NCBI RefSeq assembly: GCF_003364255.1
Contig: NZ_NXLR01000015.1
Span: 1-43,306 of the forward strand
Length of the DNA: 43,306 nt
Origin: Helicobacter marmotae
Lineage (GTDB): Bacteria > Campylobacterota > Campylobacteria > Campylobacterales > Helicobacteraceae
Direction of reading: 5' to 3'
This document shows, in pieces, positions 9,165 through 17,349 of the stretch; the stretch's first letter is position 1; each line of letters begins with the position of its first letter. Below the pieces are notes generated by a model. It was not told the DNA's origin and searched no databases. It saw nothing but the letters and a program-made list of their open reading frames with translations. A program made the position numbers and the translations under genes.

Positions 9165-9850
9165 AGTTTGTCATGTCTTAGGCTTTACAAAAGCCGAAGA
9201 ATTCACGTGGGCGACTAGTAATTCCTTTAGAGATTCTTCGCCTAAAGGCTCAGAATGACAAACTTGGCTACCCACAAGGGAAATTATTTTGGCATCACGA
9301 ACCCCTGCAAGGGGTGAAGAATCTCTGCAAGAATCACTAGTCGTGCTTTTTGGTGTTTTTAAAAGAGTTTCTTCGCAATGCTTGGAATGACAAAGTAACT
9401 GCCTTTCTAGTAATTCCCTTTTTTCTTTTTCTACAAGGGGGAGGGGCTTGAATGTGCAAAGTTTTATAAAATAATGGGGGGGCAAGAGCTTCGCTCGTGC
9501 AGGCAAGCTCCAACCCCATAATAATATTCTTGCCCCCTTATATATCCCCCCCGCCATACTTTGTATGTCGTTCGAAGATATACTTCTCACCCCCGACGAC
9601 GCTTTAAGAGGTGGCACTTCGTGCGATTTAATTTTATCGCAGTGAGAGCGTGTCTCACTGCTGAAAGACGTTTGGGACTTGTTGTCATTCTGAACCCCTG
9701 CAAGGGGTGAAGAATTGCTGTTTGGATTTTTAGTAAATGCTGTTAGTTTGTCATTCTGAGGGAGTGAAACGACCGAAGAATCTCTGTGGGTGACTAGTGA
9801 CTCGTTTAGAGATTCTTCGCCTCCTAATGGAGGCTCAGAATGACAAACTT
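9165..9850. repeat. Dispersed palindromic repeat array forming the 3' end of the methylase frame
   Basis: Several units of the GTCATTCTGAG/GAAGAATCTCT family (starting near 9167, 9290, 9370, 9680 and 9750) surround one copy of the 145-bp structured element at 9533-9677. Variant half-units reading GGCATCACGAACCCC occur at about 9291. The array is read in frame on the minus strand as the tail of the methylase. Confidence 0.85.
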
Positions 9851-11231
9851 TGCTAGCACTTGGGGTTTGAGATGGAGATTTTTCACTTGCTTCATTCTCT
9901 AAGACAGCACAATTCGCCTTAAGCCTTAATATCTCATCCACTAAGGCAATAATTGTATCTACGATGTGTTGATTAGATGCTGTGATTTTGGGGAAGCTAA
10001 AAGCGTTCATATATGTTGGCATAAGCCTTATAGCACCTCTTAGGCTTACAGCTTGATTTTTGATAAAAAACCAAAATACTTGAGTGTTAAGAATGCCTAA
10101 AACAAGTTTTTCTAGCCCCTGATATTGATTTTTTAAAATTACATTATGAATACCTGCATTATGAAATAACCCAATATTATCAAAGCCAAATCTAGGCTGA
10201 TAAAGCAAATCTGGAATCATAATTTTATTATTTTTATAAGTGTGAGCATTGCGCAATGCAGAGAATTTATAAAAATTATCTTTAGTTATTTTTAGTTTTC
10301 TTTGCATTAAAAGCGTTTGCATTTGCTCTAAATATGCAAAGGCAAGGGGATATTCTTTAGATAAGATTTCTTTTTTAATAACCACATTTTCTTCATCATA
10401 AGGATATAGAAGATATTTCTTAACTTCCACACAAGAAAGCCTTTCAATATCTTCCCCATAGCAAAATGGCATGAGAATTTTCTTTTCTAACACAAATTTA
10501 CCAAATTTATTTTGCACTTCCATAGTGTCTTTGAGGGATTTAATGAGGTCAAATACAAACACATCATCATTTCCACTCGAAGAGCCTTTAGCAATGTGTG
10601 CGATATGTTCAAAACTCAAAGGTAAGCTTTGAAGTTTGAGAAAAATATCTGTGCTTTTATCTTGTGTTTCAAACCTAAATTGATTTACATTCAAGTGAGA
10701 TTGCGGAATTGGGGCGAAATGAGTTTTTAAGGCTTTATGCCCTTTGTAGTATTTAATAATGGGTGCTTTATCTCCACAAAAGTTTGTAGCTGTGATAATC
10801 CCCACCTCCACATCTGCACTTTCAAAAACCTTGCTTTCCTCAAAATCAACATAACACTTTATGTAAGAATTTTGTAGCAAAAATGCGCGCAAAGGTTTGC
10901 CATATGATGCCTTTATCCATTTATTTGAAGTGATAAGGCTAAATACCCCCTTTTGAGCTAAAATCCTAAGGGCTAGCTCAAAAAAATACACATAAATATC
11001 CGCTCCACCGCTAGAAACCTGATAATGTTCTTTAAGCCTTTTTTTGTCGTGTTGTGCGATGTTTTGCTGCCTAATATAGGGCGGATTCCCTAGTACTATA
11101 TCCCAGCCCTCTTCATCGTCTATTTTGCTATCTATTTGGCTGTATTCCTCTGCGTGTGGGGCTTGTATGGCTTCTTGGGCGTTTGTGTGTAGATTTGTAT
11201 TTGGCATGGTGGGAGTTTGGCTATTCATCAC
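9171..11231 (-). CDS. Eco57I/TaqI-type N6-adenine DNA methylase, lacking motif I, with repeat-derived C-terminal tail
   Basis: DNA methyltransferase of the Eco57I/type IIG-like class. Motif IV DIVLGNPPYIRQ lies at about residues 45-56, followed by an ADIYVYFFELAL helix, a SLITSNKWIKASYG segment and a TaqI-type target-recognition region (about 200-435) ending in LRGAIRLMPTYMNAFSFPKI. Only about 45 residues precede NPPY, so the AdoMet-binding motif I (FxGxG) that normally stands upstream is not visible. The protein may therefore be truncated or depend on a partner. From about residue 460 to 686 the frame runs through palindromic repeat DNA (VCHSEPPLGGEESL... and similar), so the last ~226 residues are repeat-encoded. 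The start ATG overlaps the helicase stop (ATGA), so the two genes are coupled. Confidence 0.8.
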   Translation of the reverse strand: MMNSQTPTMPNTNLHTNAQEAIQAPHAEEYSQIDSKIDDEEGWDIVLGNPPYIRQQNIAQHDKKRLKEHYQVSSGGADIYVYFFELALRILAQKGVFSLITSNKWIKASYGKPLRAFLLQNSYIKCYVDFEESKVFESADVEVGIITATNFCGDKAPIIKYYKGHKALKTHFAPIPQSHLNVNQFRFETQDKSTDIFLKLQSLPLSFEHIAHIAKGSSSGNDDVFVFDLIKSLKDTMEVQNKFGKFVLEKKILMPFCYGEDIERLSCVEVKKYLLYPYDEENVVIKKEILSKEYPLAFAYLEQMQTLLMQRKLKITKDNFYKFSALRNAHTYKNNKIMIPDLLYQPRFGFDNIGLFHNAGIHNVILKNQYQGLEKLVLGILNTQVFWFFIKNQAVSLRGAIRLMPTYMNAFSFPKITASNQHIVDTIIALVDEILRLKANCAVLENEASEKSPSQTPSASKVCHSEPPLGGEESLNESLVTHRDSSVVSLPQNDKLTAFTKNPNSNSSPLAGVQNDNKSQTSFSSETRSHCDKIKSHEVPPLKASSGVRSISSNDIQSMAGGIYKGARILLWGWSLPARAKLLPPHYFIKLCTFKPLPLVEKEKRELLERQLLCHSKHCEETLLKTPKSTTSDSCRDSSPLAGVRDAKIISLVGSQVCHSEPLGEESLKELLVAHVNSSAFVKPKT
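9533..9677 (-). repeat. 145-bp structured element, copy A (inverted relative to copy B at 29968-30112)
   Basis: By eye this is base-for-base identical to the reverse complement of 29968-30112. Read on the minus strand it contains consecutive small hairpins: CAGTGAGA/TCTCACTG (loop CACGC), GCGAT/ATCGC, GCAC/GTGC (loop GAA), GAAG/CTTC and CATAC/GTATG (loop AAA), then a G7 run and TATATAAGGGGG. On the plus strand GGGGGCAAGA (9478-9487) can pair with TCTTGCCCCC (9528-9537), closing an adjoining ~60-base segment that copy B lacks. Confidence 0.85.
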
Positions 11232-14200
11232 TCAGCTCCCATTATACTTCTATGCGCACTTCCACTATCTGCAATTTTTGTGCTTTGTCCGCTTAAGGTG
11301 CGCATAGATTCAAAATCGGGGTTAATAAAAAGCCATGCGATAAGCTTAAAATGGCGATTTTTCACTTCAAAAAGCCCTCCATCGCTTTTTTTGGCTTGGG
11401 CAAGATGGGAGGCGTGGGTTTGGATTTGGTGATTAAGCTTGGAGGTGAGTTTGGCAAAAATCGCTTTTAAAAGTTCTAGGTTTGTAAAATTATTTGTTAA
11501 ATCTTCTAGCGGGCTAAAAAGGCTAGACTCTTTATCTTCAATATCTTTAAGATAGCTTAAACTCTCTAAAATACTAGCTCCCCTATCATTCACACTTGAC
11601 TTTAGCTCCCCCGTGCTTAGGTCAAAAAGCGTGCAGTAATATTCTTTAGATTCCAGCTCTTGCATATAAGCTAGGAGGTGATGCTGTGGTGCAGTTTTAG
11701 CATAAGCTATGGAGAAAATGCCATTATTTAGCGGTGTTTGGGGGAGTTTCAGGCTATGGGCTAGCCCTCCTAGCACAGATTCTAAAGTAAGGAAATAATT
11801 TAGCCTTGTTTCTTCTAACGCTATATTCTGAGTTTTTAACGCTTCGTAGGCTTTTTTGCGCTTTTCTTCAAAGGCTTTACGTTCCTTTTCTAGCTTTATG
11901 CTGTGTGGGTCCATAATTGCAGTAGCACTCTGGGCGGCTAGGATTTTAAATTTAAGCTTTGATTCAAGCTGGATATATGAATCTATACTTATATCGGGGA
12001 AAAAGTGCGTGATGTGATTACTTGTATGCAACGAGCCAATACGCCATATCCGCCCTATGCGCTGGATACTCCGCACTGGGTTAAATGAAATATCCCAATT
12101 GATTAGGTGCTTGCAATCTTGTAAATTCGCGCCCTCACTTAGGCAATCACTACTTATTAAAATATCTATCTCATTTTCATTATCTTTTAGTTCGTATTTG
12201 AGTGAGCGCGGGGAGAAGCGGTTTTTATACGAGATAAAATCTTTGCTATTTAACTCTCCATTGATAGATTCTATGTTTAGCTTGGGATAATCCCTTCGCA
12301 AGGCATTTTTAATCGCCTCTGTGGTTGGAATAGATTCAGAAAAGATAAGGCATTTTTGAGATTTGATATGAGGGATAGCATCAATAATTTCTCTTAGTTT
12401 TTGATATTTTTGGGAAGTTTGGAAGTCTTTTTGTGAATTATAGCCCTTAAGCTTTGCCTCAATGCGGCTTAAAAGCGCTAAATCAAGCTCTACGCGCTCT
12501 TTAAATTTCTTATCCAACGTATGCAAATAGCCTTCTGCCTTGAGTTTAGCTAAGCGAGTGGGGAGGAGATTTCCCTCATCTCCATCTGATTCCCCTTCTT
12601 CTTCATTTAATATTTCTAAATCTTCGAGTGACTCATTGTTTAAAGCGTTGTTTAAGTGATTTGAATCTTGGGCATTGGGATTGGCTTTGTTCTTTTCTAA
12701 AAGGGCGGCTTCTTTAAGGTAGGTGCGGTGATAGGCGATGATTTTAGCAATAGTGGGTAAAAACGCATCGAGTGAGCTCTCCAGCGCTTTGGTGAGATTC
12801 ATACAAATAAAGCCACGTGGCGTGGTGTAGTCTCCTAGATTGGCTAACTGCTTGCTAAAAAGCCTATCTGCAATACCTTCAGGCAGAAATTTTGAAGGAT
12901 CATATATGGCAAAGGAGATGTAGTTTTGCGGGTCTTGCTCATTTAAGCCAAGATATGAACTTAGCTCTTTAAAACTAAAGTCAATGTGTTTAGGGATACT
13001 TGATAGCTCATAAGTTTTGAGATGTTGCTTTGGCATATTTTTATTAAGCACTTTTAGGTAGCTCATTATCTGCTCACTAGAGCGAGAGAAGATTAAATGC
13101 GTGAGCTCAAAATAATCTTTTTCAAGCTCGATTGGTGGGAGCTCCTCATAATCTCCTCTATATGCACTCTCAAGGGCTTTCTGGGCTTTTTGGCAAATAT
13201 CTTGGGGGTAGATTCTATAAGTGGCGATGGGGTCGTAGAAAGATTCGCCCTTAAGGCAGAGCTGGTTAGCTAAATCAAGGAAGTTATTATTTATAGGAGT
13301 TGCAGAGAGTAGCAGGAGGTGGGCATTGGCATTGAGATTGGCTCTTAGCTTTTGGTAGTTATTGGGTTTTTGCTGCCTTGTATGGGGCAAGCCATTGCGG
13401 AAGTTATGACTTTCATCGATAATAATTAGAGTGGAAATCTTGAGGCGACTTCTTTCAAATTCATTAGGGTTTTGTGCTTGATGATAGCTAAAGACCAGCA
13501 CTTTGCCGTGTAATTCCTTGATAAAATCAGCATGTGGTGTGTGCTCATTAGGCGAAAAATAGCTTTCCCATTGTGCGACAAGGTTCTTAGGGGCGATAAT
13601 AGTAATGAGTGCATACGTACTTGCCACACCTATCGCACTTAGGGTTTTCCCCGCACCTACAGGGTCTGCTAAAAGCGCGATAGTGTAACGTTTAAGACGC
13701 GCTAAAAGCTCTTGGCTCGCTAAGGCTTGAAATTCATAAAGCCCAAAGGCTTCAACTGCGGCTTGCAGGGCTTGAGATTCTGTACGTGTGGGGGGCTCGG
13801 CTTGGGGGAGAGGGGAGATAATTTTACTAAAAATATCTTTAGGAGAGTGGTAGAAAAAGCTCGTATGAAGCGTATTTAGCACATCATCTTTACACGATGT
13901 GCTTTCTTTGTAAATAGATTTAAAATACTCTAGGGCTTGCCCTGTATCATGCTTGCTATCACAAAGGAGGTTTAACTCTTTATTACTTTTATCACCATAA
14001 ATGCCTAACCCGCTCGCAGTGAAGTTAGAGCTCCCAATAATCGCATGTATGCCATTGGCATTTTGCACAAGGTAGAGCTTGGAATGCAAGAGGATATTTT
14101 CTTTGGCAAGCTTTAATATCTCCACATGAGGGCTTGAAATAAAATCATAGGCGATTTTGGCATGCGTAATGCTATCTATCTGGTGGGTAAAATCTTTAAT

Positions 14201-14585
14201 AGATATGTCAAATGGGTCGTTGTGGAGGTCAAAGTGAAGTGTTGGGGTGGTGTTTTCACTTGGTTCGCTCCTGCCGATGATTAAAGTGAAGGCGCTTAAA
14301 TAGGGAGCTAGTATCTGAAACTCTGCAAATGCCTTTGCATTGAAAAAGCCGCTAATGATAAAGAGGGAGGCTTTAGGGTGTGGGTCTTGGGAGGGTGAAT
14401 TGGGTTGAATGGATTGGATAAGTGATGTAAGGGCTGCAAAAAGGGTGTTGTGGTTTTGATTAGTGATAAGCCCTATTTTTTTATGATAATGCGGGCTTGG
14501 AATATGGCTGGAATTCCCTAAATTAGGTTCTTTATCCCCCCCCCCCGTTAAAAATATTTCCTTTGTGTTTTGTGTTTATTTTCAT
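11228..14585 (-). CDS. PLD-family nuclease/SNF2 helicase fusion; N-terminus out of frame because of an 11-G tract (phase variable)
   Basis: DNA-dependent ATPase of a defence-type system, paired with the downstream methylase. An uninterrupted frame with a GTG start gives 965 residues (11228-14125), but coding-type sequence continues upstream without a stop to about 14550 (SLFIISGFFNAKAFAEF, FTLIIGRSEP and so on). The natural start is ATG 14585 (MKINTKHKGNIF), joined when the G tract at 14536-14546 has 10 or 13 residues, giving about 1118 residues. Domains in that numbering: N-terminal phospholipase-D half with HSKLY (~167) and GSSNFTASG (HKD motif); SNF2 helicase with DPVGAGKT (~307-314), IIDESHNF, LLLSATPINN and motif VI QRIGRIWRIG; charged C-terminal region. 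At 11 G the product stops after 17 residues. The PLD, SNF2 and methylase modules resemble parts of DISARM, but no DUF1998 gene is present. Confidence 0.85.
14536..14546 (-). repeat. 11-base G tract near the 5' end of the PLD-SNF2 gene (phase-variation switch)
   Basis: Eleven C on the plus strand (G on the coding strand). From ATG 14585 the frame reads ...ATT TTT AAC, three GGG codons, GGA, then TAA: a 17-residue peptide. The body of the gene is read as GAT AAA GAA CCT after the tract, which requires 3k+1 G, i.e. 10 or 13. This is the same rule and the same current length as the hsdR tract. Confidence 0.87.
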
Positions 14586-15516
14586 GGTGTTTTGATACCC
14601 TGCTTCATATTTTGCTTCGCACTTTTTATGGCTGTATTTTACCTCTCACTTTAGCTTGCAAGGCTCGCATTATACTTTTGATTTTTAAATATGGGGCTTA
14701 TTTACGCCTCTTATGGGTAGCCAAGTTTGCCATAACAAACCCTTGAAAAGAAAAAAAGGGGGTGAAGAATTGTTTTCAAAAACACCAAAAGGCACGACTA
14801 GTGATTCCTTTAGAGATTCTTCACCCCTTGCAGGGGTTCAGAATGACAAACTTAGCTACCCGCAAGGGAAATTAGTTTGTCATTCTGAGCGAAGCGAAGA
14901 ATCTCTGCTGGTTTTCTAGTAGGTTTGAAAGAGATTCTTCGGGTCGCTTTGCTCCCCTCAGAATGACAAGAGGGTTGGGATTGTCTAGTGGCTTTGTGAA
15001 GAGATTCTTCGCCCTCCAAAGAGGGCTCTAGACATGACAATAAGCGGCAAAGTCGCTTGTGTTTCATTGAGGGAGTTTGCTTGCGTTTGTGCCGATGTAA
15101 GCAATGGAGGTTTAGAGATTCTTTACTTTTTATAATGTGTAAGGAGGTGCTTAATTGCCTTGTGTTGCTTGCTTTATGGAGATAAGATTTTACTCGAAGT
15201 AGCATTTATGCCCGATAATAATCTAAATTGATGTAAGAACAATAAGGATTAAGTATTATTTAATGAAAAATATGCAAAAATAATATACATTCTCATATTT
15301 GGGAATGGTTTTTTGTTTTTAAATCTTTATATACAACTTATCCTATATGTGTTTTGAATTTTTCTAAATGGGGTTGTTATTTAGAAATTTTCTCAGTTTA
15401 AGGGTTAATCATTGCCTCTATCTCACATTTTGGGGCGGTAGTATGATACTACTTAGGATAAATTAGATGTTATATAATCTTCTGCAGAAGAGTAAGTAGG
15501 AGGGTAAGGAGGGGAG
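14586..15516. repeat. Intergenic region: palindromic repeats (about 14708-15045), then AT-rich promoter region
   Basis: About 14708-15045 holds roughly three palindromic units; the clearest runs from 14876 to 14968, with GTCATTCTGAGCGAAGCG matched by the inverse CTCAGAATGACAA. The linker GCTACCCGCAAGGGAAATTAG at 14856-14876 recurs almost unchanged in hemW near 42610. 15050-15430 is AT-rich and I see no gene in it. The promoter of the beta-barrel gene lies at 15438-15478. Frames crossing the repeats are not supported as genes. Confidence 0.8.
15438..15478 (+). promoter_or_regulatory. Promoter with palindromic operator for the beta-barrel/C39 pair
   Basis: TATAAT at 15473-15478 is a consensus -10 about 38 bases before the ATG. 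Just upstream, GTAGTATGATACTAC at 15438-15452 is a perfect 15-base palindrome (6-bp arms, 3-base centre) placed over or next to the -35 position, where a repressor would block RNA polymerase. The regulator is not identifiable; the palindrome does not look like a Fur box. Confidence 0.55.
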
Positions 15517-16392
15517 ATGAGGTTTCGCATTTTATGTATTCTTGCTCTGCCTTTTATGCTTTTTGCAAAGCCGGTGAGCGTTGATGAAATTCTCACAAAC
15601 GATAAACAATTCAAACTCATAGGGTCATTTTCTTATCTCAATCTCTTACGTAAAAGCCAATCTTTGCAAACTATTCCCGTGCAAAATCACGATAATTCTT
15701 TTATTCATATCCCTTTTTATGGGTATGAGCATGTCAATCAAGACTATTTGACTTTCTCTCTTAATGCGCGTTATGGCATACATAAAAGGGTAGAGATTTT
15801 CACAACCTTATATAGCTTTTATCAACACAGCCATCTTGAAAGCAATGGGAGCTTTTCTACCCAAAGTAATGGCGATATAAGCTCGCTTAATCTTGGATTA
15901 TTAATTGAAGCAAAAAAGGAGGGCAAAACCCCTGCGATTTTACTTGGTATAGGAAGTGATATTGCAGAAAAAGTGTATTTCCCTAATATGCAGAAAAGTT
16001 GGCAATATGCCAAGGGGTACTCGCTCTATGCCCTTAGCTTTTATACCATAGAGCCTATTGTGCTCCTCCTGCAGGCAAACCTCGGGCTAAATCTTGCAAA
16101 AAGGCATAACAATATCAGTATGGATTTAGGCGAAGTCTTTGTGCTTAGCCCCATGCTTTATTTTGCTATCAATCCTTATATATCACTTAATTTTGGCGTG
16201 AGATACCAATATCAAAGTAGAGACAAGCTTAATCAGCAAGTCATTTCACACAATGCCTCATCTGTGGGCTATGTCTTTGGTTTGGCGTATGAGCTTAAAA
16301 ATAAGCTTATTCTTTTTATGGATACAGAGCGCTTTGATACGCAGACATATTCGAGTAATACAATCACTCTCTCGCTTTCATATAGAATCTAA
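15517..16392 (+). CDS. Outer-membrane beta-barrel protein coupled to a C39 peptidase
   Basis: A 291-residue exported protein. The N-terminus MRFRILCILALPFMLFAKP is a Sec signal peptide with cleavage probably after FAKP or nearby. The rest shows alternating hydrophobic/polar strands with aromatic ends (YLTFSLNARYGIHKRVEIFTT, ISLNFGVRYQYQSRD, YVFGLAYELKNKLILFMD) and ends in a beta-signature NTITLSLSYRI, as expected of an outer-membrane barrel. I do not recognise a named family; size and pairing recall the barrel/C39-peptidase arrangement of functional-amyloid (Fap) secretion, but no FapB/C-like genes are seen. AGGAGG precedes the ATG. The stop overlaps the next start (TAATG at 16390-16394), so barrel and peptidase are made together. 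Confidence 0.75.
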   Translation: MRFRILCILALPFMLFAKPVSVDEILTNDKQFKLIGSFSYLNLLRKSQSLQTIPVQNHDNSFIHIPFYGYEHVNQDYLTFSLNARYGIHKRVEIFTTLYSFYQHSHLESNGSFSTQSNGDISSLNLGLLIEAKKEGKTPAILLGIGSDIAEKVYFPNMQKSWQYAKGYSLYALSFYTIEPIVLLLQANLGLNLAKRHNNISMDLGEVFVLSPMLYFAINPYISLNFGVRYQYQSRDKLNQQVISHNASSVGYVFGLAYELKNKLILFMDTERFDTQTYSSNTITLSLSYRI

Positions 16393-17072
16393 TGCGTTAT
16401 TTATATCTTTTGGGCTTGTGCTTTGGTTTATGCTTTAGCGATATACATATGTATAATGCCCCTTTTTTGGCACGCCTTCCTCTCGCATCTTGGGCGGATT
16501 TGCGAGATGCAAATCTCACAAAGCAGCGCTATGACTATAGCTGTGGGAGTGCTTCTCTCTCTACAATTTTTACTTATTATTATGGGCAAAATATCAGCGA
16601 GAAGGATATTTTGGACTTTTTGTTGATTGCTAAAGGGATTGATACAAGCAAAAAAGAAGAGATAGAAACGAATTTAAGCCTAAGAGAGAGTGTGAGCTTT
16701 TCCTTTGCGGATTTGGCGTATTTTGCGCAAAGTAGGGGCTTTAGAGCTGTGGGAGTAGCGCTCGATCTCCCCTCGCTCTCGCAGCTAAAAACCCCTGTGA
16801 TTATCTATGTAAATATCCGCGATATGGAGCATTTTAGCGTGTATAAGGGTATGGATTCTCACTTTGTGTATTTGGCTGACCCAAGCTTTGGGAATATCAA
16901 AGTAAGCATTGCAAAATTTTTAGAGATGTTTTATCAAAGAGAAGACTTGACTCACCCGGGTAAGATTCTCGCTATTCTCCCTGAGGGGGAGGACATACCG
17001 ATTAATCAAGCATTTTTGCACATAGAGCCAAATAGCCTTACTTATGAAGCTATTAAGCAAAGATTGCGTTAG
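16392..17072 (+). CDS. Secreted C39-like cysteine peptidase (double-glycine leader peptidase type, without ABC transporter)
   Basis: A 226-residue protein with an N-terminal signal peptide (MRYLYLLGLCFGLCFS), so probably periplasmic. The C39 active site is complete: Gln45 (oxyanion hole, six residues before Cys) and Cys51 in QRYDYSCGSASL, His147 in MEHFSVYKGM and Asp163 in YLADPSFG. In ABC-type bacteriocin exporters this domain cuts after double-glycine leaders; here it stands alone without transmembrane or ATPase domains, as in FapD-like proteins. The start ATG overlaps the barrel gene's stop. No substrate gene is adjacent, but two small exported proteins with double-glycine-like motifs lie at 24039-24311 and 25109-25390. 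Assignment to C39 is firm from the motifs; the substrate link is inference. Confidence 0.82.
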   Translation: MRYLYLLGLCFGLCFSDIHMYNAPFLARLPLASWADLRDANLTKQRYDYSCGSASLSTIFTYYYGQNISEKDILDFLLIAKGIDTSKKEEIETNLSLRESVSFSFADLAYFAQSRGFRAVGVALDLPSLSQLKTPVIIYVNIRDMEHFSVYKGMDSHFVYLADPSFGNIKVSIAKFLEMFYQREDLTHPGKILAILPEGEDIPINQAFLHIEPNSLTYEAIKQRLR

Positions 17073-17349
17073 TAAGCCACGCTTTATAGCCTTTGAATTT
17101 AGAGGGCAGAGGGTAGGCAAACTCTATCAATCACCAGCAACTCCTTATTTTTGTCATATTTTAGGGCTTTATGCGCGAAGAATCTCCCTTATCCACCAAA
17201 GACTCCAATCGAGATTCTTTACCCTAAAAGCTTGTTGGCTCACAAAGTGGCAGATTCTTTAATGATTTATCAAACATTCTTTACACTTTGGCTATTTAGG
17301 GAATATATTTTGCTTAGAACTCTAGTATATATTATTTAAGGAGTATATT
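17073..17349. repeat. Intergenic region with one degenerate palindromic repeat unit
   Basis: A decayed unit lies at about 17150-17228: TTTTTGTCATATTTTAGGGC...GCGAAGAATCTC and its partner GAGATTCTTTACCC. The remainder is AT-rich leader for fliK, ending in the ribosome site TTAAGGAG before ATG 17350. I see no convincing sigma-54 or FliA promoter. Confidence 0.6.

Noticed and set aside
14123-14125. GTG 14125 as the real start of the PLD-SNF2 protein
   Set aside because: Coding-type sequence continues upstream in the same frame for ~140 codons and includes the first part of the PLD domain; the GTG has no good ribosome site.
14852-15205. 117-codon minus-strand frame, and similar frames at 14713-14919, 22853-23089, 29848-30129 and 30028-30282
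   Set aside because: Repeat-derived translation only; the same peptides appear at every array, so they reflect the repeat, not genes.
15517-17072. Complete Fap functional-amyloid operon
   Set aside because: Only barrel and C39-like peptidase are present; no FapA/B/C/E-like repeat proteins are seen in the window.
17250-17349. Sigma-54 promoter before fliK
   Set aside because: TGGC occurrences near 17250 and 17289 lack GC at the required 10-base spacing.
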